DNA of 11,281 bases from an uncultured Opitutia bacterium (GTDB taxonomy: Bacteria; Verrucomicrobiota; Verrucomicrobiia; Opitutales; UBA953). Below, one piece after another: positions 5,495 through 11,281 of the stretch (its first letter is position 1; each line of letters opens with the position of its first letter). Below the pieces are notes generated by a model, which was not told the origin of the DNA, made no database searches, and saw nothing but the letters and a program-made list of their open reading frames with translations. The stretch covers positions 1 to 11,281 of the forward strand of contig CAIXQT010000400.1 in the NCBI GenBank assembly GCA_903921665.1, written 5' to 3'. Both the position numbers and the translations under genes were made by a program.

Positions 5495-6683
5495 ACTTCT
5501 GCCCCGCGCGTATCTGCAGATTCGCCTCGGCGAACGCCTCGCCCATGAGCGCGAAGGTCTTGGCACAACCGAGATAATGGTAGCCGGCGTTGGACGCGCC
5601 TCGCTTCAGCAGGGCGGCCTCCTCGGGCGAGATCAGCTTGGCCTCGAAGTCCTTGAGGTAAGCCTTCTGCTGCGCCTCGGTCATCTTGCCGTCGGCGTTG
5701 GCCGACCGCTTCCCCTTGGTGCGTAGCTCATAACTCATCTGGCGGACCTTCTCCTTCTTGTCCTGGATGGCGCCGAGCTTCTCGTCCCAGAACGGCGCGG
5801 TCCGTACGGCGATGACGTTACCTTTGAATTCAGGCAGCGCAGCCGGCGCGGCCATGGCCTCGCGGAAGGCGAGGTTGTCTTCGCTGCCGGGATCCTTGCC
5901 GCCGACGCCCATGACGCCGATGACGAACGGGAGCTTGGGCGCGCCGAGGTCCTTGCGGACGTCGCGGATGAAGGCGCTGAGATAATCCGAATATGGCGCG
6001 AACCGTTGGCCGGCTTCGCCCTTGGGCCGACGGGGATACAAATTGCCGTCCACCATATCGTTGAAGCCCTGCAGCCAGATGAACCCGGCCAGCTCGTAGC
6101 CTTCCTTAGGATCATAAGCCGGGCAGACGCGTCCCGGGTTGGCCAAGACCTGCTTCGCATGCGCGAGCATGAGCCGGTAGTAATGACCGGCATTGGCGAG
6201 CGGGTTTTTGTCGGTCTCGACGTCGCGGGCCGTCCGCAGATATGGGCCCGCGCTCGGCGGACGAAAATCGTAGTTCAACGACTTGCCACCCCAGGCGGCC
6301 TTGATGAGCAGCACCGGCCCGTTGCCCGCACGCTCCATCGCTAGACCGAAAGTATACTCGGGCCCGATCTTGCCGCCGTCCTTGGCTGGATCCTGGCGCG
6401 AGCCGTAACCGGTCGTCAGCGGGCCGAAGCCTTCGCCGTTCTTCTCACCGATGCCGGTGTAATACGAAATCCACACGTTCTTCGCGGTCGCTGGCTTCCC
6501 GTCCGGGCCGAGCATGCGCTTAAGCAACGGCGCGGTCGCCGGGTCTTCGCCGATATAATCGATCGTCTCGACCCTAGCATGGCCTTCCATGTTCGACTGC
6601 CCGACCAAGATATAGACCTGCAACGGTTTCGCGGAAGCAATAGCCGCAGCCAGTCCGAACAAGGCGAGGAGGGGGACTCTCAT
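5493..6683 (-). CDS. Secreted sialate O-acetylesterase-family (SASA/SGNH) carbohydrate esterase
   Basis: The protein has 396 residues with a signal peptide MRVPLLALFGLAAAIASA (cleavage about residue 18), so it acts in the periplasm or outside the cell. GQSNMEG (28-34) is the nucleophile block of the SASA family, with catalytic Ser30. WLQGFND (203-209) is the conserved Trp-x-Gln-Gly block. NAGYHY near the C-terminus gives the likely catalytic His369. Family members remove acetyl groups from sialic acids, xylan or other glycans; the actual substrate cannot be read here. Length and blocks fit the family, with a helical, Lys/Glu-rich insertion around residues 300-355. The gene lies 38 bases downstream of the GIY-YIG-like gene on the same strand and may be co-transcribed, although a 6-bp hairpin (6695-6712) lies between them. 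No Shine-Dalgarno sequence precedes the ATG. Confidence 0.88.
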   Translation of the reverse strand: MRVPLLALFGLAAAIASAKPLQVYILVGQSNMEGHARVETIDYIGEDPATAPLLKRMLGPDGKPATAKNVWISYYTGIGEKNGEGFGPLTTGYGSRQDPAKDGGKIGPEYTFGLAMERAGNGPVLLIKAAWGGKSLNYDFRPPSAGPYLRTARDVETDKNPLANAGHYYRLMLAHAKQVLANPGRVCPAYDPKEGYELAGFIWLQGFNDMVDGNLYPRRPKGEAGQRFAPYSDYLSAFIRDVRKDLGAPKLPFVIGVMGVGGKDPGSEDNLAFREAMAAPAALPEFKGNVIAVRTAPFWDEKLGAIQDKKEKVRQMSYELRTKGKRSANADGKMTEAQQKAYLKDFEAKLISPEEAALLKRGASNAGYHYLGCAKTFALMGEAFAEANLQIRAGQK

Positions 6684-6721
6684 GCCGACTTTATGCCGTC
6701 CCCAGCGACGGCCTGCAACCC

Positions 6722-7153
6722 TCAGGATGAGATGACCGCGAAGCCTTCTGCGCGCAGCAAAGCGGCGACCTTGGCTTCACGCACCCGTGAGTCGCTCATC
6801 TGTCGTTTGGCTAAGCGGGCGATTTGCTTACGCACTTCCGGCGACACGCCCCGCCCAAAATCGGCCTCACCTTCGTCCAGCCGCACCGGGCGCTGTTTAT
6901 ATTTCCGAATCCACCCCCGGCCGGCCTTAATGCCGCTGAGGTGCTGCTGATAGCGCGCCTCGAACGGTCGCGAGGTCTGTCCAACGTAATAGACCTTCAA
7001 CTTGGTGACCGCCTGCGGATTCTTTTCCTGTACCGACTTACGGTCACCTGGCTTGAAAGCATCCAGGCCCACCAAGAGCACCGCATAGACGATGCTCCCC
7101 GGCGGCTCATGCGAACGGTCTTCGGTCGGTTCCATGCCCTCCAGCCTGCCCAT
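6722..7153 (-). CDS. GIY-YIG nuclease-like small protein
   Basis: The protein has 143 residues from ATG 7153; ATG 7135 (Met7), just after GGAGGGC, is an alternative start. The segment SIVYAVLLVG (20-29) corresponds to the GIY strand and KVYYVGQTSRPFEARYQQH (53-71) to the YIG strand with the following catalytic-type Arg (Arg67). The two strands are separated by about 30 residues, against roughly 10 in common members, with a Lys/Asp-rich insertion. The C-terminal part is basic and helical. GIY-YIG domains cut DNA in repair, homing and some restriction enzymes; the metal-binding Glu of the family cannot be identified with confidence here, so activity is uncertain. It starts 25 bases from a GGTAGGG element on the other strand and precedes the esterase gene. 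It has no signal peptide. Confidence 0.75.
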   Translation of the reverse strand: MGRLEGMEPTEDRSHEPPGSIVYAVLLVGLDAFKPGDRKSVQEKNPQAVTKLKVYYVGQTSRPFEARYQQHLSGIKAGRGWIRKYKQRPVRLDEGEADFGRGVSPEVRKQIARLAKRQMSDSRVREAKVAALLRAEGFAVISS

Positions 7154-7177
7154 ACCACGGGCCCCCGCAACCCGAAG

Positions 7178-7301
7178 GGTGGGACGTGATTGCCATCACG
7201 TCCGTTTGCGGACGTACGGCCGACGTCATCGCACCAAGCTAAGGCCCGAAGACTACCCACCTTCGGTCTCGAACGGCGGCGATGGCAATCGCCGCCCTAC
7301 C
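7178..7301 (+). repeat. GGTAGGG element, full-length copy (G)
   Basis: This copy is 124 bp; the head has lost one base (GGTGGG). The left hairpin is GGACGTGAT, TGCC, ATCACGTCC, overlapped by an alternative stem CGTCCG, TTTG, CGGACG. The core is GCTAAGGCCCGAAG. The right hairpin is GGCGGCGAT, GGCA, ATCGCCGCC, ending in CCCTACC. It lies upstream of the minus-strand GIY-YIG-like gene. Confidence 0.9.
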
Positions 7302-7302
7302 C

Positions 7303-7622
7303 TGCTTCGCAGCATGCCAGCGTGCCAGCATGTCCCCTCGCGGCCTCCGGCCGCGCCTGCTTCGCAGCCGTTCACCATGCCAGCAGTTCCCCCGCCAGTT
7401 TCCACCTTTGCACAGGAGCTTCGCTCCGATTTGCACTTTTGCGCTTCATGTCCCGCCACCAGCCACCCGGGGCCGCCACCCGCCACCCGAAATGATGCAC
7501 CACCCCATACTCAATACTCTATACTCGATACTCGCACACGCCCCTTGCCCACGTGTCACCATGCCAGCGTGTCCCCTCTTGGCGCTTTGCGCCAAGTGTC
7601 CCCTCGCGGCCCTCGGCCGCGC
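7303..7622. repeat. Long mosaic of intergenic words and triloop palindromes
   Basis: These 320 bases hold no credible gene. In order they contain CATGCCAGC-type words, the palindrome CGCGGCC, TCC, GGCCGCG (7339-7355), a second CATGCCAGCAGTTCCCC, TTTGCAC words around the palindrome GGAGC, TTC, GCTCC (7415-7427), a GCCACCCG tandem (about 7464-7490), a fourfold ATACTCN tandem, TTGCCCACGTGTCACC, then two further palindromes: CTTGGCGC, TTT, GCGCCAAG (7578-7596) and CGCGGCC, CTC, GGCCGCG (7605-7621). The last one lies one base after the stop of the minus-strand phosphodiesterase gene. Confidence 0.75.
7507..7534 (+). repeat. Fourfold tandem of ATACTCN (7 bp)
   Basis: Four adjacent heptamers read ATACTCA, ATACTCT, ATACTCG and ATACTCG. 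Only the last base varies. It is noncoding and lies in the intergenic mosaic. Confidence 0.9.
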
Positions 7623-8963
7623 TCACTTCAGCACCTCGTCCAAGACACGCCCGTCCGGCTTCGAAAGCTCGAGCCCGAGGAGCTGGGCGATGGTCGGGGC
7701 GACGTCGAGGTTGCGCATGCGCTCCATGACGACGCCTTTCTTGATGCCTTGGCCGCTGATGATGAAGATGGCGTCGAGCTCCGGGTCGCTGCTCTGGTAT
7801 CCATGGGTGCCGGCGTAGTTGACGGAGGGGAACGCCGCGGCGTCGCCACCGATGTCGTTGCGGAAGGCATAGCCGTTCTTGGGATAGAGGATCAGGTCGC
7901 CCATGCCTTGGTTCTCCGCCGGCGTGGGCATCCCGAGCGACGGGGCCTCGGCGCCGTCGAGGACGCGCTCGATGCCTTCCATCTGAGCGTAGAGGGCCTT
8001 CAGCCTCGGCACCAGCTCGGCCTTGCGGGCCGGGTCGGTGACGTAGACAAACGCGATGCCGCCTTGGGTCATCGCATAAGCGTCGCAGGAACGGACCTTG
8101 CCGCCCTGCTCCCGCACCAGCCCGGCTTTCTTCAGGACCACGTTAGGCAGGGCGATCTTCGTCACCTTCTTGAAGCCATGGTCGGAGGTCACGATGATCG
8201 TCGTCTGGTCGCGCAGGCCGCTGTCATCGATCGCCTTGAGCAGATCCCCCACGAGGCGGTCGGCGTACGCGAGGGCCGTGGCGCTGGCCATGGAACCTGG
8301 GCCGTAGGTGTGGTGCGTCGAATCGGTGTTGAGCGTGTGGTAGAGCAGCAGGTTCGGACGGTACTTCTTGAACATCTCACCGGCGGCCCGGGTCCACATG
8401 TTATCGAGGAACGTGACGCTCTTGCGCTGGCCGTTGAGCTGCATCCAGTCGAGGTGGCGGGCTTCCATCACGCCGCAGTCGACCAGTTCGCGCTCCATGC
8501 GGCCGCCGATCTTGGGGATCTCCGGGAAGCTCCACTTGATTGTATGGGCATTGGTGACCGCCACCCAGTCGGACTCGGCGGTGGTGAGTCCGGCCGCGTG
8601 GGCCAGGTCATAGACGGTCGGCGCGAAGACCAGCCGGGTCTTGTCGACCCACTGTTCGATCTTCGGGGGCTGGTCGGGGCCTTGCCGGACCAGCAGGCCG
8701 TTGAAGAGCACGCCGTGACGGCGAGGCTCTACGCCCGTGACCAGGGTCGTGTGGTTGATCCAAGTGATGGACGGATTGCTGACCGTCATCGCCTTCGCGT
8801 AAGCGCCGTCGGCGGCCAGCTTGCGGAGGTTAGGGATCATCAGGGATTCATCCTTGAAGAGCCAGGCGGGGAAGCCATCCAGGCTGATCATCACGACGTG
8901 GCGATCCTTCTGGGGTGCGGCGGACACGAACGGGCAGAGCAGGAACAGCAGCAGCTTCTTCAT
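7623..8963 (-). CDS. Secreted type I phosphodiesterase / nucleotide pyrophosphatase family protein
   Basis: I choose ATG 8963, giving 446 residues with a signal peptide MKKLLLFLLCPFVSA; an in-frame ATG at 9029 would add 22 residues of non-signal sequence. The fold is the alkaline phosphatase superfamily, NPP branch. Visible metal and active-site residues are Asp29 in MISLDG, the nucleophile Thr67 with Asn70 in SITWINHTTLVTG, Asp214 and His218 in NTDSTHH, Asp261-His262 in VTSDHGF and His387 in AGTHGY. The full set supports an active two-metal phosphodiesterase. Substrates in this family include nucleotides, glycerophosphocholine and other phosphodiesters; the specificity is not visible. It is divergent from glpQ across 95 bases, which suggests a shared theme of phosphodiester use. 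The sequence GAAGTGAGCGCG around its stop is identical to that at the haem gene stop. Confidence 0.92.
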   Translation of the reverse strand: MKKLLLFLLCPFVSAAPQKDRHVVMISLDGFPAWLFKDESLMIPNLRKLAADGAYAKAMTVSNPSITWINHTTLVTGVEPRRHGVLFNGLLVRQGPDQPPKIEQWVDKTRLVFAPTVYDLAHAAGLTTAESDWVAVTNAHTIKWSFPEIPKIGGRMERELVDCGVMEARHLDWMQLNGQRKSVTFLDNMWTRAAGEMFKKYRPNLLLYHTLNTDSTHHTYGPGSMASATALAYADRLVGDLLKAIDDSGLRDQTTIIVTSDHGFKKVTKIALPNVVLKKAGLVREQGGKVRSCDAYAMTQGGIAFVYVTDPARKAELVPRLKALYAQMEGIERVLDGAEAPSLGMPTPAENQGMGDLILYPKNGYAFRNDIGGDAAAFPSVNYAGTHGYQSSDPELDAIFIISGQGIKKGVVMERMRNLDVAPTIAQLLGLELSKPDGRVLDEVLK

Positions 8964-9058
8964 GGGGTTAGGAGGATGACAACGCTGATTCCGGTCGGTT
9001 GCAACCCAGCAAGGCCGGCCCTTTTGCACGTTTGCGCTCCGGGGCCTCCCCGCACTAT
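8964..9058. promoter_or_regulatory. Divergent promoter region of the phosphodiesterase gene and glpQ
   Basis: Both genes must be transcribed outward from these 95 bases unless promoters lie inside the coding regions. A 10-bp palindrome GGTTGCAACC (8997-9006) sits near the middle and could be an operator. A TTGTCAT resembling half a Pho box is seen on the minus strand near 8976, but no second half at the usual spacing. TTTTGCACGTTTGCGC words, as in the intergenic mosaics, lie at about 9021-9037. No clear -35/-10 pair is seen. Confidence 0.35.
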
Positions 9059-10057
9059 ATGCGATGCGTGCTCCGCCCCGCCCTGCTCCTCGCCGTCGCC
9101 ACCCTCGCCGCGGCGGAGCCGCGCCCGCTCATCATCGCGCATCGCGGGGCCAGCGGCTATCTGCCGGAGCACACGCTCGCGGCCAAGGCTCTCGCCTACG
9201 GCCAAGGCGCCGACTTCCTCGAACAGGATGTGGTGCTGAGCAAGGACGGCGTGCCGGTCGTCTTCCACGATACGCACATCGACACCACGACCGACGTCGC
9301 GAAGAAGTTCCCCGGACGCCAGCGGACCGACGGGCGCTTCTACGCGCTCGACTTCACGGTCGCGGAACTGAAACAGCTCAATGTCTCGGAACGCTTCAAC
9401 GCGCAGACAGGCAAGGCCACGTTCCCGCAGCGCTTCCCGGTCGGTATCGGCTCGTTCCAAGTCGTGACGTTCGAAGAAGAGATCCGGTTCGTCCAAGGCT
9501 TGAACCGTTCCACCGGACGCAATGTCGGCATCTACCCCGAACTGAAGGCCCCGGCCTGGCACCGCAAAGAAGGCCGTGACCTCGCGGCGGTGGTCCTGCC
9601 GATCCTCCGCAAGTACGGCTACGACGCCAAGGACACGGCCTGCTATGTGCAGTGCTTTGAATACGCGGAGATCAAACGCCTGCGGGGCGAGCTCGGCTGG
9701 TCGGGCAAACTGATCATGCTCCTGGGCGGCAAAGGCAAGGGGCCTGGCGAGACCGATTTCACCTATCTGCAGACCGACGCCGGACTGGCTGAGCTGGCCA
9801 AGCTCGTCGATGGCATCGGGGCGCCCATCAGCAGTCATGTCACCGGCAAATCACCAAGCGAACGTCAGGTGACCGACCTCGCCGGTCGCGCCCGGAAAGC
9901 CGGTCTCAAGTCGCACCCCTATACCCTGCGTGCCGACGAACTCCCGAAGTCGGTCAAGGATGCCGACGAACTCGTGCGGGTGCTTTTCGACGAAGCCAAA
10001 GTCGACGGCCTCTTCACCGACTTCCCCGACCTCTGCATCCGCCACCTCAAAAGGTAG
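9059..10057 (+). CDS. glpQ: Periplasmic glycerophosphodiester phosphodiesterase GlpQ
   Basis: I choose ATG 9059 (332 residues), which opens a signal peptide MRCVLRPALLLAVATLAAA cut before Glu20; ATG 8999 would add 20 residues of non-signal sequence. The enzyme hydrolyses glycerophosphodiesters to glycerol 3-phosphate and an alcohol. The sequence follows E. coli GlpQ closely along its length: AHRGASGYLPEHTLAAKAL near the start (His28, Arg29), LEQDV (Glu55, Asp57), VFHD (His70), the TFEEEIRFVQGLN block, IYPELKAP, and VDGLFTDFPD at the end. All catalytic and metal residues of the GDPD family that I can place are present. It is slightly shorter than the E. coli protein. The TAG stop (10055-10057) is inside a GGTAGGG element head. 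There is no Shine-Dalgarno sequence; TATATG runs into the start. It is divergent from the phosphodiesterase gene at 8963. Confidence 0.95.
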   Translation: MRCVLRPALLLAVATLAAAEPRPLIIAHRGASGYLPEHTLAAKALAYGQGADFLEQDVVLSKDGVPVVFHDTHIDTTTDVAKKFPGRQRTDGRFYALDFTVAELKQLNVSERFNAQTGKATFPQRFPVGIGSFQVVTFEEEIRFVQGLNRSTGRNVGIYPELKAPAWHRKEGRDLAAVVLPILRKYGYDAKDTACYVQCFEYAEIKRLRGELGWSGKLIMLLGGKGKGPGETDFTYLQTDAGLAELAKLVDGIGAPISSHVTGKSPSERQVTDLAGRARKAGLKSHPYTLRADELPKSVKDADELVRVLFDEAKVDGLFTDFPDLCIRHLKR

Positions 10058-10079
10058 GGCCAAGCATCCTTGCTTGGCC
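10053..10079 (+). repeat. GGTAGGG head with CCAAGCA hairpin at the glpQ stop
   Basis: GGTAGGG (10053-10059) overlaps a perfect 9-bp hairpin: arm GGCCAAGCA (10058-10066), loop TCCT, arm TGCTTGGCC (10071-10079). It has the same head as copies A1 and A2 but a wholly different stem. It supplies the glpQ stop codon. The body of the longer element is not seen after it. Confidence 0.75.
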
Positions 10080-10174
10080 GGGCGGGCATCCGGATTTGTC
10101 AGCGGAATCTCTTAGTGGCTTTAGCGCACCGTTCTCTAGGTTGCTCTCTCTCGGTCTGGCCTCATTTTTCCCAC

Positions 10175-11122
10175 ATGGGCAGAACCACCGATCGCCGCAC
10201 CTTCCTGCGCACCCTCGCCGGCGCGAGCGGGGCGGCTGCGCTCTCCGTCGGTTGCGCGAGCCGTCCGGCGGCGACCCGCATCGTCGACACACATACGCAC
10301 TTCTACGATCCGACCCGCAGCCAAGGCGTGCCTTGGCCTTCCAAGGGCAGCTTCCTCGACCGCCCGGTGCTTCCGCCTGATTGGCAAAGGGTCGCCGCTC
10401 CGCATGGCATCCGCGAGACGGTGGTGGTCGAAGCCAGCGCCTGGGTTCAGGACAACGACTGGATCCTGCGCCTCGCTGACGAGCATCCGTGCATCGTGGG
10501 CTTCATCGGTAACCTTCGCCCGGCCGAAGGGACTTTCACCGACCATCTCCGTCGCCTCGCCGCACACCCGCTCTTCCGCGGCATTCGGATCCCGGCGGGC
10601 AAGCTGAGCACCGATCTCTCTGATCCCGTCTTCGCGCGTCACCTCGGCCTGCTGGCCGACCACGGCCTAGCGGTTGATATCAATGGTCTCAGTGATTTCC
10701 CTGGAGCCGTGCGTCTCGCGCGGGCTTACCCTCAGCTGCGCATCGTCGTCGACCACGTCGGCAATGTCCGCGATCCCGCCGCGCCGGACCAAGCTTGGCT
10801 CGAAGGCATGCGCCGCCTAGGCGCCGAACCGAACGTCTTCTGCAAACTCTCCGGAATTGTCGAACCCGTGAAAGCCCCGCACGGCGGTGCGCCGACGGGT
10901 GCGGCTTACTATCGGCCCACGCTCGACCATGTCACCGTCTCGTTCGGGCCGACGCGTGTGTTCTATGGTAGCAACTGGCCCGTCTCCGACAAAGGCGCAC
11001 GCTATGCGGACGTCTTCGGGCTCGTAGCCGAGTATTACGCCGACCGCTCCACCGAAGACCGCGAACGGTTCTTCTGGCGCAATTCCCTCGACGCGTACCG
11101 CTGGGTCTGCCGCGGAGCCTGA
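10175..11122 (+). CDS. Tat-exported amidohydrolase (COG3618/fuconolactonase-like family)
   Basis: I choose ATG 10175 (315 residues) because it directly precedes a twin-arginine signal (DRRTFLRTLAG, residues 6-16) and a hydrophobic stretch ending at Cys27; an in-frame ATG at 10070 would translate repeat DNA. Cys27 in LSVGC could be a lipobox, although the -3 residue is Ser, so lipoprotein status is uncertain. The mature protein is a TIM-barrel amidohydrolase with the metal motif DTHTHFYDP (His40, His42), VDHVGN (His194), and YGSNWPV near the C-terminus, where Asn267 occupies the position that is Asp in many relatives. COG3618 members hydrolyse sugar lactones and related small rings; the substrate is unknown. 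It lies 117 bases after glpQ. TTGTCA at 10096 could be a -35 box, but the -10 is poor. A GGTAGGG element follows the stop. Confidence 0.88.
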   Translation: MGRTTDRRTFLRTLAGASGAAALSVGCASRPAATRIVDTHTHFYDPTRSQGVPWPSKGSFLDRPVLPPDWQRVAAPHGIRETVVVEASAWVQDNDWILRLADEHPCIVGFIGNLRPAEGTFTDHLRRLAAHPLFRGIRIPAGKLSTDLSDPVFARHLGLLADHGLAVDINGLSDFPGAVRLARAYPQLRIVVDHVGNVRDPAAPDQAWLEGMRRLGAEPNVFCKLSGIVEPVKAPHGGAPTGAAYYRPTLDHVTVSFGPTRVFYGSNWPVSDKGARYADVFGLVAEYYADRSTEDRERFFWRNSLDAYRWVCRGA

Positions 11123-11130
11123 GGCTCAAG

Positions 11131-11281
11131 GGTAGGGACGTGACGGCTGCATGGAGGGCTGAGTCGATGTCTGCATTGAGGACTGAATCGAGGACGGAAG
11201 ACCGACGTCATCGAGCCCAGCTAAGACCCGTCGGCTCACCACCTACGGCCTCGAACGGCGGTGATGGCAATCACCGCCCTA
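11131..11281 (+). repeat. GGTAGGG element with altered left part (copy H), cut by window end
   Basis: The head GGTAGGGACGTGA matches the other copies, but the left hairpin is interrupted by about 45 bases of GA-rich sequence with GAGGACTGA-like repeats. After that GACGTCATCGAGCCCAGCTAAGACCCG, the core and the right-end hairpin (GGCGGTGAT, GGCA, ATCACCGCC) are normal. The final CC of the element falls outside the window. Confidence 0.8.

Noticed and set aside
3897..7301. GGTAGGG elements as a CRISPR array
   Set aside because: Copies are kilobases apart, imperfect and not separated by uniform spacers; no cas genes are present.
8970..8985. A Pho box in the divergent promoter region
   Set aside because: Only one TTGTCAT half is seen, with no second half at the 11-base spacing.
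7092..9239. A 715-codon plus-strand frame opposite the phosphodiesterase
   Set aside because: It crosses repeats, the intergenic mosaic and the divergent promoter region and has no domain logic; the minus-strand frame has a full set of catalytic residues.
8960..9838. A 292-codon minus-strand frame opposite glpQ
   Set aside because: It overlaps a gene with clear orthology to GlpQ and its own translation lacks family features.

Overview
The window is GC-rich bacterial DNA that looks like Verrucomicrobiota, probably Opitutae or a near relative. The main reason is the large secreted protein at 718-3747, which combines a beta-propeller, a HEAT-like region and a C-terminal CxxCH cytochrome domain, an arrangement typical of the Planctomycetes/Verrucomicrobia (PVC) group. 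A SASA-type esterase, several exported hydrolases and starts without Shine-Dalgarno sequences fit this. The assignment is inference from protein architecture, not a database match.

Layout: 1-300 is the 3' end of a GH99-like carbohydrate-active gene (+). 301-717 has no gene and holds two dispersed repeats. 718-3747 is the PVC-type haem protein (+), closed by a strong intrinsic terminator. 3748-4631 holds repeats, a duplicated fragment of a tRNA 3' end, and tRNA-Ser(CGA) on the minus strand. 4632-5081 (-) is a small protein, possibly YbjN-like. 5082-5492 is repeats. 5493-6683 (-) is a secreted sialate O-acetylesterase-family enzyme, preceded on its own strand by a small GIY-YIG-like protein (6722-7153). 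7154-7622 is a repeat mosaic. 7623-8963 (-) is an alkaline phosphatase-superfamily phosphodiesterase, divergent from a clear glpQ orthologue (9059-10057, +). A Tat-exported amidohydrolase follows (10175-11122, +), then another repeat at the window edge.

Functionally this is mostly an envelope and periplasm hydrolase region: deacetylation of sugars, attack on phosphodiesters, and a haem-linked dehydrogenase-like protein. The two divergent phosphodiesterases are the only pair with an obvious shared theme, scavenging of phosphate or glycerol phosphate.

The unusual part lies between the genes. Nearly every gap is filled by modular repeats. One family starts GGTAGGG, ends CCCTACC in its full-length copies, and carries a hairpin at each end whose stem changes from copy to copy while pairing is kept. 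A second class is short perfect palindromes with 3-nt loops, often directly at stop codons and followed by a G-rich word. A third layer consists of short words (TTTGCAC, CATGCCAGC, CCGCTAACCGC, ATACTCN) repeated with small changes. In two genes the stop codon itself is the TAG inside GGTAGGG. I do not recognise a named family for these elements.
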